64,000 bases of DNA from Lathyrus oleraceus (Eukaryota > Streptophyta > Magnoliopsida > Fabales > Fabaceae). The notes below the pieces were generated by a model that was given only the letters and a program-made list of their open reading frames with translations, was not told where the DNA came from and searched no databases. The stretch covers positions 350,180,409 through 350,244,408 of the forward strand of contig NC_066581.1 in NCBI RefSeq assembly GCF_024323335.1, given 5' to 3'. The position numbers were made by a program, and so were the translations under genes. Below, in pieces: positions 54,302 through 64,000 of this stretch. Numbering within the stretch: the first letter of the stretch is position 1; every line of letters begins with the position of its first letter.

Positions 54302-57300
54302 TTAGGTTGATGCAAAATAATAGGAATATCAACGGCAATCCAATTGTTGCATGTTCTTCCATGCGTTACAAAGTTGGTGCAGTCTTCCTCTTTGCTATCC
54401 TCTAGCACAACAACTAAGTGTTGTTCATTTCCATGAATGAACCCTCTGCTACGGAAGTTGAGTTGCATATCTTCAGCTCTTACAATTGATGAGCCTCTTT
54501 GGAACCCCAAACCGGTTCTACCCTTGTTGTCGGAGACCTCTACCATGCGCCCCCATTGATCAATAGTACTTTCTTCAACAATCTTCTGAGGATCTTTTAA
54601 TGAGGACATGGGTGCCTCAACTCTCTTTTCAACAGCAATAGGTAAGGCTTGAAACGGAGTTCCAACCTCATCCTCAGCTTCAACATAAGAGAAACATGAC
54701 AGGTGGCTGACCAACAACGCCTTCTCTCCTCCAACAATCACTAGCTTACCATTCTTGACAAATTTCAATTTCTGATGCAGAGTGGAGGTAACAGCTCCCT
54801 CCTCATGAATCCATGGCCTTCCCAGTAAACAGCTGTAGGCCGGGTGGATATCCATTACTTAAAAAGTAATCTGAAAATCACTTGGACCTATCTTGACTGG
54901 AAGGTCCACTTCACCAATTACTGTCTTGCGTGAACCATCAAAAGCTTTGATGATTACACCGCTATATCTCATGGGCGCTCCTTGGTAAGATAGCTTTGAC
55001 AAAGTTGACTTCAGAAGCACATTCAGTGACGACCCGGTGTCAACAATCACATTTGAGAAAGCATCTTCCTTGCAGTTCATAGAAATGTGGAAAGCCAGAT
55101 TGTGATTCCTTCCCTCCCCAGGGAGTTCTTCATCGTAGAAGCTCAGATTGTTGCAAGAAGTGATGTTAGCCACAATGTGATCAAACTGATCCACAGTAAC
55201 ATCATGCTCTACGAATGCTTATTCAAGAACTCTCTGTAGTGCTTCTCTGTGCGCTTCGGAATTCAAAAGCAGAGACAACACTGAGATTTTTGAGGGGGTT
55301 TGGAGCAGCTGCTCCACCATATTAAACTCGCTCCTCTTGATCAAACGGAGTACCTCATCATCATCATTGGCTTTCAAGTTTCTGGATTCACCAAACTTAT
55401 CTTTTAAAATGCCAATCGGATCTACATTAGGCACCTCCGCCTTCTTACCAACAATCGTTTCTTCTTTATCCTTTGGGAACACCGGCCCAAACACTCGACC
55501 ACTACGGGTCACCTTCGTAACATCAGCAATGCTCACTACTGAACTAGTTGTAGGTAACGGGACCTCTTGACCATTCTTTATCATTGTAGCATTACACTGG
55601 TATGATACAACCTTATCAGATGAATACGGGACTGGGCCCGCTAACCATATTACCAACGGCAATGCTGATCTTTGACTGACATTATTATTGTTGCTGCTGT
55701 CATATTGAATTAGCAATCGCTCTTGTTGTTTGAAAACGGGCACTATGACATTGACGTCATCATCTACATGACGGGATTGAACAATTTGGATCATGCCTTC
55801 ATCCATCAGACGTTGGATGTCCCTTTTCACTACAACACACCCTCTTGGGTTCACGCTACAAACAACATAACCATCATGGTCATGTTCACAGTCACTCACC
55901 AAACAGATATCCTTGTGCATCTGTACCAAGGATCTTCGGATAAACTAAACGTCATAAACCTTAAACTCTCCAGGAAAACCGTCTACCATATTCACTGAAG
56001 AGTTCCCATGAGCGGGCAAAGGGTTTGCTTTTACATTTGGCGTGCGGTCCTCAAAGGACACCATACCACTCTTCCTAAGCTTCTGAACCTCATACTTCAA
56101 TAGATACCATTTTTCAATGTCGTATCCGGGTGCCCCTTGATGAAAAGCACAACAGAGTTCGGGTTTATACCACCAAGGAAGTGGTTCTGGAATCTACGGT
56201 GGGTTCCTCGGTTGAATTAAGTTCTTGAGAACTAGCGAGGGATACAACCCTGCATATGACATAGGAATTAGGTCGAAGGAAACCTTCTTTCTATCAAAGT
56301 TCTGCGGATTATTGTTGGTATTGTTGTTGTTGTAGGTGTTTGTTCTTTGTTGCGGTTGTTGCTGTTGACGTTGTTGTTGTTGTTGTTGAATTCGTTTTGC
56401 TTGTTGATTAGAAAATACCGGAATTACTGATGACACTTGATGATGATGATGTTGACGGGGTGGTGGATTTCTTCTGATCTGAGGCCTCCTCTGCCTCCCA
56501 CTGATTACTGCGTTGGTCTCGCCATCCTTCTTCTTCCCAAAATTTCTACCATATCTCTTACTTGTTGCACCTCCTCCCTTGACAAACATCCCTCACAGAC
56601 TCCTTCCTCAAGACTCATCCCCATGTTTACCATTTCGGTAAAGTCACTAGGGGCACTAGCAATCATTCGTTCATAGTAAAATGAACTCAGAGTTTTCCAG
56701 AGGATTTTTGTCATCTCTTTTTCCTCCAAAGGAGGAATGATCTGGGCAGCCAACTCCCTCCATTTTTCGCGTATTCTTTAAATGTCTCTTTGTCCTTCGG
56801 AGACATAGACCTCAACTGGTCTCTATCCGGCGCCATGTCCACATTATACTTATATTGCTTAAGAAAAGCCTCCCCCAAGTCGTTGAAAGTGCAAATGCTA
56901 GCACTATCAAACCCCATGTACCAACGAAGCGCAGCACCGATCAAACTATCTTGGAATTAGTGAATAAGCAATTGATCATTGTCGATTTTAGTAGACATCT
57001 TGCAAGCATACATCACAAGATGACTGAGAGGACAAGAGTTCCCTTTATACTTTTCAAAGTCAGGCACTTTGAACTTTACCGGGATCTTGACGTTGGGCAC
57101 CAAACATAACTCGGCAACACTCTTTCCAAACAAATCCTTACCCCTCAATGTCTTCAATTCCTTGCGCAGCTAAAGAAATTGATCCTTCATCTCATCCATT
57201 TTCTCGTAGACATCAGGGCACTCAGACGGCTCAGAATGATAAATGGTGTCCTCTACACGAGGTAAGGTGTGCACAACGGGAGGTGGCGCAAACATGACCG

Positions 57301-57656
57301 GGCTAGATGCCGACATGGAAACAAATGTAGGCGCAAAGCCTTCTAGCACAAAGTTGGACGACATTCCCCACGGGAATTCGGTAGGCATATTCGGCGCGAA
57401 ATGGGCAGTAGCAGCAGGCATGGTAGGTGGTAGTCACCTCTAAAGTAACAGTCCTCACGGGAGGAGTTGCAGGTGTTGGAGAAGCTTGATTCTGAGCAAC
57501 AAGAACTGACTCCATCATGGTAGTCAGGCGGGCGATCTCGTCCTTCAGCTCTCTGTTCTCTTGCTCCAAATGTTCCATGATTTTCAGATGATTGGCTCGG
57601 GTATTGTACCGGTGAGTCAGCTTGACTAAATCACAGAAGAAAGGCGAATAAGACAT
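54302..57656 (-). pseudogene. Ogre-1 gag-protease
   Basis: This copy has an ATG (57656, MSYSPFFCDLVKLTHR) before the conserved LTHRYNTRAN; an acceptor-like TTAG lies between them at 57626. A coiled coil, a proline-rich linker with a frameshift near 57430, a stop near 57170, the gag core (57110-56600), a Q/N-rich tract (56310-56400) and the knuckle region follow. The knuckle is broken: the second histidine is tyrosine and the last cysteine is tryptophan (CAFHQGAPGYDIEKW, about 56110-56155). The protease keeps DTG at 55033-55041 (VDTGSSLNVLL) and SCLLGRPWIHEE. Stops at about 56192, 55945, 55217 and 54857 also interrupt it. Confidence 0.88.
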
Positions 57657-57878
57657 CTGGCGAAAACCTGCTTATGCAACTGATGCATGAGATGTAATGC
57701 TTGATTATTTTTGTTTTCAAGGAACTTACTATATCATTTGCAAATATATATTTAAACAACTATTTCAACAATTTGGTAGGACCACAAATATCTTTTTATT
57801 TATATAATTGGAAGGATTACACTGAGTACATTTTCAGAAACCAAATGAAAAATACAAGAGAAAAGGAGACTAGTCATC

Positions 57879-59378
57879 CTAAGGATCCCTAACAACATCC
57901 AAAGATCTGGCTGTAGGCGTGTACTTCCTTCGAATGCGACGGATCTCAGTCTCAAAAGAAGCCTTCGTCTGAGTCATCTCGAGGACAAGCTGATCGACAA
58001 TCTTCTTCCAAGCTACGGAAGGCTGAGGCATGCTAGAAGATGAAACCTCTGGCTTTCTCTGTCTCTTCGTCACTCGGTCTTCAAGTAGCTCAATAAGTGC
58101 ATCTTTGTCTTTAGACTCCAACCGCAACTCTTCATGCTTCTTGCTTAAAGCACGAAAACGTTCTTCCCACATGTCCTTCTCTTGCTTCATCTTGGCGAGC
58201 ACGTCTTCCAACTGCTCTACATCTTGGTTAGAGAGAGTTAATGGCTCAACCACAACCATAGACATAGGTCTTTTACAAGGATAAGGCATCTTCAACTCCA
58301 AAGCTCTCTTCTTCACCCAAACAGTGTAAGCTTCCAAAGCTACACAATTGCGTGGACCAAGCTCTGATCTTCCTTTCCTATGCACATTATGCCAAACATG
58401 CACAATCTTCTGCTTCAAATGTTGGGGATCTTTACCCTCTTGATAGAAAAGACCTTCTAACAAAGTGTTATTAGGTTTGTCTCTCAAGGGGAACCCAAGT
58501 TGACGACAAGCCAAATCTGGGTTGTAGTTAATTCCTCCTTGTGTACCAACGAGAGGCACATTAGAGAATTCACCACAACTATCAATAATCTCCAAACTGT
58601 TTAAAGACAGATCATACCAAACTATATCATCATTAGTGAGAGACATAAGTCTCTGAGATCACCTTAGACATTGTTTGTTCTCCACAAAAGCAGGGGTCTA
58701 AGGCAAGTGCGAAATAAACCACTTGTACAGAAGAGGAATGCAACAGACGATCATTCCACCGCCTTTAGAATTCCTTAGATGCAAAGAGAAATACATATCA
58801 CCCAACAAAGTAGGCACATGATTCCGAATCAAGAAGAGTCTAATGGCGTTAACATCAACAAAACCGTCAATGTTAGGGAACAAAGCTAATCCATAGATGA
58901 GCAACACAAAGATAGCTTCAAAAGCGTACACACTACCGGCTTGACCAAAGGCAGTAGCTTCCTTGATGAGGAAATCAGATGACAACCCAAACAGTCCTCC
59001 TTTCTTCACCCAATGAGCCTCTATCTCAGGCTTCTTCAAGTGAAGGGCTTCAGGAATAATACTAGATCGGGGAATCTCCTCTAATCCACTAAAAGGCACT
59101 CTACTAGAAATAAGTATCCCCAAAAGATGCGAATACTCCTCCAAGGTAGGCACAAGCTGAAAATCTGGGAAAGTGAAACAATGGTAGAGAGGATCATAGA
59201 ACTGCACTAGCACACTCAAGAGTCCTTCAACCACATCAGCAGACAAGATGGACAGAAGCTTTCCATGACATTGTTTGATGTCCAAGGTATCTAATACAAA
59301 AGATGCTAGCTTCCTTAACTCTTTCAGGTCGGGACATCTGAAACTGTACTTCTTAGTGTTCCTTCATCCATAATCCAT
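57879..59378 (-). pseudogene. Ogre-1 ORF1
   Basis: This is homologous to ORF1 of Ogre-2 and Ogre-3. The start ATG is at 59378, but the fifth codon is TGA (CGA in Ogre-2), so translation would stop after MDYG; a downstream ATG at 59285 opens a long frame. Conserved blocks are FYDPLYHCFTFPDFQLVPTL, FVDVNAIRLFL and MIVCCIPLLYKWF; a break with stops lies at 58640-58700; the last part (58646-57879) is open and ends in a coiled coil (ERFRALSKKHEELRLESKDK) and ARSLDVVRDP. Function unknown. Confidence 0.85.
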
Positions 59379-59984
59379 GGTCTGAAAATATTTGCAAATG
59401 ATGCCTCAGTTCCTTGAAATTTTCGTGTGATGAATGTTATGATGCGCATGAATGCATGAATGCAACAATTACAAATAAGGGATCATACACAAGGCAAACA
59501 AAGGTGAATGGATGAATCAAGTCATTGTCAAGATCAATCATCCATTTTGGTGGATTATAGTTTATACCTTATCAACACCCAAGTTCCATTGATATTGACA
59601 AGACTTGATTGGATCAACCAAGAATCAAGGGTTTGTTGCAAGTCACGAGCATGGAGTCTGGGTAAGAACCATCCCAAAGGAGTGAACTAAGGATAAAAAT
59701 TTGTAGATCATGTTCTTGAAAGTTCCCAAAGTCTTAATTCCATCTATCGGATATTACAGGTTAAGATGACTGACTCATCGACCCATAATATTCTCAAGAG
59801 AAACTCATCTGAGTGTAGTATCGCGTAACAACTGTTATCAAGTCTACACTTGAACATTTTCTGCACTACGTGCTAAATAGGCCAAGATGGGTTAAATTTT
59901 CTAAGGTCCTCAGCTTCTAGGACCCAATTAGAAATAGTAATGCCTAACCATAAATACTTGTGTGACATTTCCAAATCCAAAGGA
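59379..59984 (-). other. Ogre-1 5' leader, truncated
   Basis: Collinear with 42140-42745 of Ogre-2, up to the abrupt junction at 59984/59985. The remaining leader, primer site and 5' LTR are absent. Confidence 0.85.
59525..59601 (-). other. Candidate structured RNA in Ogre-1 leader
   Basis: The same arms as in Ogre-2 (TTGTCAATATCAAT with ATTGATCTTGACAA). The inner hairpin reads GGT-ATAA-ACT, where one C has become T and still pairs as G-U. Confidence 0.6.
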
Positions 59985-61031
59985 TACCACCGTAGCAGAG
60001 GATCAGAGAAATAGTGAATCACAAAGTGCATTATTAACTCAATAATGAAATCTATGAATGTACATGTATATGTATATGTATATATGATGATTATGCTGAC
60101 AAAACGATCACAAAGGATACAAATGTCACTAGTCTGCATCACCAATACAATACTCATCCAATCCTCACAGGAGGGAAGCATCTGCTGGATATAAAGGGTT
60201 GCGAAGGATGAACGGGAATCATCTATCTCAAAGGCTCAACCCTGGCTGGGGAAAAGGAAAAGGTTTGCCGAAAATATGCATCTTCAACTCTGGGGAATTT
60301 TAGGTCAACACCATATCAAATGGGAGACAACCTTGTAGAGGATCGAAAATACTGCTCAAGAGTCGGGGATAACAGGGGTCAAGGACAACTTCGCTGGCGA
60401 CTTGAGGGGAAACCGAATTTGCTGAATCTATGCAACCTGCTGCGATAATGCGCCTACAACTTGAGGGAGGTAATTACGAACTCAGTTAGGGAAACAATCA
60501 AAACTCCGCTGGAGATTAAAAAGCTGTTGGGGAGGAAATAGAAATCACACCAACTGCTTGGGGAAAACCAACGATGCTTCGCATTTTAGGGCTTACTTGT
60601 TCTCGGAACGCTGTGGACATCCCTTAAAGAAGATCGATTGCTCTTTAAAAAGTAATTTCTTTTATTATTTAAGAAAACAAGATTTTTATTTTAAAACATT
60701 AATTTCAAAAATGATCACAATAAAATTTAATTCTATTTAGCTGAATAAATAAGAGTAGAAACAATTGGATAAAAAGCTCAACTTTATTTAATAGGATGGT
60801 AGTCTGTAAATGACAAGACTCCATAGATCTTTACAAAAGTTGAAAAATGGTAATTTACATGGAAAAGGGCTACATTAATACAATGATCACTAATCCTTTT
60901 ACTAACTTTGATATCCCCTGCGCTCTTGGCTTTGGCTGAAGATGAATCAGAACCAAACATTGTGCTCCAGAAAGTCTTCAAGACTGAAGATCAACATGAT
61001 GCAGTTAGTTGCCATAATCCCTAATTTTTGC
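59985..61031 (-). other. Ogre-4 3' UTR remnant
   Basis: Aligns with about 17940-19070 of Ogre-2 and 49083-50198 of Ogre-1, including the TATATG microsatellite (60058-60086) and the motif GATGATTATGCTGACAAAAC. No coding features. Confidence 0.8.
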
Positions 61032-61159
61032 ATAAATTTCCCCAAGGTGGGGTACTCAATTTTATGTCTCTAACTTTTGCCTGGATCGCCCTTTCCAGTT
61101 TTCAATCCACTGAGACGCTCATTTTTTGCCTAAGCCGCCCTTTCGGGTTTTCAACTTAG
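61032..61159 (-). other. Three-stem-loop block after integrase, Ogre-4
   Basis: Minus-strand units: CTAAG/CTTAG (61159-61130); TGGATT/GATCCA (61109-61081), whose inner hairpin has one mismatch; and ATAAAATT/AAATTTAT (61065-61032) with one mismatch but an inner CCCC/GGGG stem. Confidence 0.55.
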
Positions 61160-61177
61160 CGAGCTGCTCTTTTCTTT

Positions 61178-64000
61178 TTAGGCGAAGTATTTCTTGACTA
61201 CATCGGCGTTCACAGGACGCGTGAACTCTTCACCATCCATAGTTGTAAGAATCAAAGCACCGCCTGAAAAGGCTCTCTTAACAACATATGTGCCTTCATA
61301 ATTAGGAGTCCATTTACCCCTAAAGTCCGATTTGAAAGATAGAATCTTCTTAAGCACAAGGTCACCCTCTCTAAATACACGAGGCCTGGGCTTCTTATCA
61401 AATGCTTTCTTCATTCTTTGCTGATATAATTGACCATGACACATAGCCGTTAACCTCTTCTCTTCGATTAAATTCAACTGGTCATACCTGCTCTGACACC
61501 ATTCGGCTTCTGTCAACTTGGCTTCCATCAGCACACGCAATGATGGGATCTCAATCTCTATTGGGAGCACAACTTCCATGCCATAAACAAGTGAGAAAGT
61601 GGTTGCCCCTATTGAAGTGTGGATGAATGTATGATACCCATGCAAAGCCAATGGGAGCATCTCATGCCAATCTCTGTACGTCACAACTATCTTCTGGATG
61701 ATCTTCTTGATATTCTTGTTTGCAGCTTCAACAGCCCCATTCATCTTAGGTCTATTGGAGAATAATTATGATGTGCAATCTTGAAGTCTTTGCAAAGAGC
61801 TTCCACCATATTATTGTTCAAGTTAGATCCATTATCAGTAATGATCCTACTTGGCACACCATACCGGCATATAATCTGATTCTTGATAAACCTTATAACA
61901 ACTTGCTTGGTTACATTCGCATATGATACCGCTTCAACCCACTTTATGAAATAGTCAATACCCACCAGAATGAAATTATGTTCGTTCGATGCTTTGGGCT
62001 CAATCATGCCAATCATATCAATTCCCCACATGGAGAGGAAATGAGATTCAATAATTTTGGAGGAACATGAATCTTATCTACATATATTTGATACTTGTGG
62101 CATTTCTTCACAAACTTGCAACAATCAGATTCCATTGTCAGCCAATAGTAAACTGCTCTCAACATCTTCTTAGCAATAACGTGTCCATTGTAATGAGTAC
62201 GAAAGGAACCTTCATGGAATCATGTCATCAATAAGTCTGCTTCGTGTCTACCCAAGCATCTGAGCAAAACCATATCGAAGTTTCTTTTGTAAAGCACATG
62301 ACCATTCAGGTAGAAGTTGCCAGCTAATCTTCTCAAAGTCTTCTTATCTTTCAAAGATGCCCAAGGCGGGTAAATCTGACTTTGGAGAAAACACTTGATA
62401 TCAAAATACCACGGCTTCTCATCCTTGATCTTTTCAACAACAAACACATGAGCTGGCCTATCAAGACGCATCACATTAAGATTGGGAACTTCATTCCAGA
62501 ATTTCACCATAATCATTGAAGCCAACGTTGCCAGAGCATCGGCCATCCGGTTTTCATCTCGAGGGATATGATGAAATTCAACCTTCGTAAAGAAAGTTGA
62601 AATCCTCCTCTCATAGTCTTCATATGGTATCAAACTGGGTTGATTCGTCTCCCATTCACCTTTGATCTGATTCACGACCAAAGTTGAATCTCCATAGACG
62701 TCTAAATACTTGATTCTGAGATCAATGGCCTCTTCAGGCCCCATAATGCAAGCTTCATACTCATCCATATTGTTTGTACACTTGAAAGTCAATCTAGTTG
62801 TCAACAGAAAATGAGTGCCTTGAGGAGTAATAATCACTGCCCCAATGCCATTACCATACTGATTAATAACTCCATCAAATACCATGCCCCAACAAGAACC
62901 AGGTTCTGGCCCTTCTTCAAGCAATGGTTCATCACAATCCTTCATTTTAAAGTATAAGATCTCTTCATCAGGAAAATCATACTGCACTGACTGGTAATCT
63001 TCAATTGGTTGGTGGGCCAAACGGTCAGCCAAGACACTACCCTTGATCGCTTTCTGAGATCGGTATTCAATATCATACTCTGATAACAACATCTGCCAAC
63101 GGGAAATTCTCATAGTTAAAGCAGGCTTCTCAAAAATGTACTTGATTGGATCCATTTTGGATATCAACCAAGTGGTATGATTCAACATATATTGACGCAG
63201 ATGCTTAGCATCCCAAGCCAATGCGCAACAAGTCTTTTCAAGCATAGAATACTGAGTCTCACAGTCGAAGAACTTCTTACTCAGGTAGTAAATAACATAT
63301 TCTTTCTTTCCAGTTTCGTCTTGCTAACCAAGAACACAACCCATACTTTCTTCAAGCATAATCAGATACATGATCAACGGTCTTCCTTCCACAGGTGGAG
63401 ACAAAATCGGAGGCTCAAGTAGATACTCTTTGATACTGTCAAAAGCTTTCTGGAAGTCTTCGGTCCAATCACAAGACTAATCTTTCCGAAGAAGCTTGAA
63501 CATAGGCGCACATGTGGCAGTCATTCAAACGGCCGAGAAAACCTCTGACTTGCTTCTCAGTTTTGGGCGCAAATATATCTTGTATTGCTTTGACCTTGGC
63601 AGGATCAACTTCAATACGTTTCTCGCTGATAATAAAGCCCAACAATTGACCAGAACGAACACCAAAAGTACACTTATTGGGATTCAAGCGGCGTTTGTAC
63701 TTCCTTAAACACTGGAATAACTTCAACAAATGTTCGACATGCTCTTCCTCATCACTGGATTTAGAAATCATATCATCAACATAGACTTCGATCTCTTTAT
63801 GCATCATATCATGAAAAAGAGTGGTCATTGCTCTCTGGTAGGTTGGACCAACATTCTTTAGATCGAAAGGCATCACTCTATAACAGAATGTTCCCTAGGG
63901 TGTAATGAATGTGGTCTTCTCCATATCCTCGGGTGCCATTTTAATCTGATTATAACTGGAAAATCCATCCTTAAATGAAAAGACTTTGAATTTAGTTGTA
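61178..64000 (-). pseudogene. Ogre-4 reverse transcriptase/RNase H/integrase, partial
   Basis: From the right edge: reverse transcriptase with MPFDLKNVGPTYQRAM and YVDD at 63772-63783, then a small deletion near 63524 (about 26 bases missing compared with Ogre-2) that shifts the frame after FLGRLN. A long open stretch (63245-62220) covers RNase H and archaeal-type RNase H (VFDGV, NNMDEYEACIMG, DENRMADALA). The integrase has VGIDYF, TDNGSN and, after a 1-base shift near 61755, NGAVEAANKN and the C-terminal domain ending KKYFA. A short piece before MWGIDMIG is also missing. Confidence 0.88.

Larger units (their letters stand above)
7184..59984 (-). mobile_element. Ogre-1, outer Ty3/gypsy Ogre element, split by Ogre-2 and lacking its 5' LTR
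   Basis: Ogre-1 occupies 7184-11829 and 47709-59984, with Ogre-2 inserted in its 3' UTR at duplication GGAGA. Minus-strand order: leader (59984-59379), ORF1, gag-protease, intron (54301-54049), reverse transcriptase/RNase H/integrase (54048-50367), three stem-loops, 3' UTR repeats, polypurine tract (11591-11579), 3' LTR (11578-7184). The 5' LTR and primer site are missing because the leader is joined to Ogre-4 at 59984/59985. Stops and frameshifts occur in every gene. Confidence 0.9.
59985..64000 (-). mobile_element. Ogre-4, partial Ogre element running off the window
   Basis: Contains, on the minus strand, reverse transcriptase (from the right edge), RNase H domains, integrase, the three-stem-loop block and about 1 kb of 3' UTR, ending at the junction with the Ogre-1 leader. 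Its 105-bp array, polypurine tract and 3' LTR are lost at the junction. Its 5' half lies outside the window. Confidence 0.88.

Overview
The window reads as repeat-rich plant nuclear DNA with no host gene that I can support. Almost every base belongs to LTR retrotransposons. The dominant family is Ogre (Ty3/gypsy, Tat lineage). It is recognised by an extra ORF upstream of gag, an arginine-tRNA-type primer site, 4.3-4.7 kb LTRs, a second archaeal-type RNase H, an intron between protease and reverse transcriptase, and tandem repeats in the 3' untranslated region. Very large, abundant Ogre elements next to a SIRE/Maximus-type copia element suggest a legume of the tribe Fabeae (pea, vetch, faba bean, lentil). 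That assignment is inference.

Layout. Positions 1-5942 hold a degenerate minus-strand Ty1/copia element whose 3' part is cut into short tandem repeats; its 5' LTR is at 5122-5942. Positions 5943-7183 are AT-rich DNA that I cannot identify. From 7184 on there is a three-level nest. Ogre-1 (outer, minus strand) has its 3' LTR at 7184-11578, a short piece of 3' UTR to 11829, and the rest of its body at 47709-59984. Ogre-2 (middle, minus strand, 11830-47703, about 21.75 kb once the inner insertion is removed) sits in the 3' UTR of Ogre-1 and is flanked by the 5-bp duplication GGAGA. Ogre-3 (inner, plus strand, 25727-39843, 14.1 kb, with short 1.85 kb LTRs) sits in the gag gene of Ogre-2 and is flanked by the duplication GTTGG. 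At 59984/59985 the leader of Ogre-1 stops abruptly and joins the 3' UTR of a fourth element, Ogre-4 (minus strand), which runs off the right end of the window.

How the parts work together. In an intact Ogre the order is LTR, primer site, leader, ORF1 (function unknown), gag-protease, intron, reverse transcriptase/RNase H/archaeal-type RNase H/integrase, 3' UTR with tandem repeats, polypurine tract, LTR. All four copies keep parts of this order and all are defective: Ogre-2 has a YVND reverse transcriptase; Ogre-3 has lost the protease DTG and about 2.4 kb of pol; Ogre-1 has a broken zinc knuckle, frameshifts and a duplicated integrase core; Ogre-4 has frameshifts.

The signals that the coding annotation does not explain are candidate RNA structures supported by paired base changes between copies: a long stem in the 5' leader, three consecutive stem-loops just after the integrase stop, and hairpins in the 3' part of the LTR. 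A second possible intron, between ORF1 and gag, is also suggested. I found no defence system, biosynthetic cluster, CRISPR array, tRNA or rRNA.
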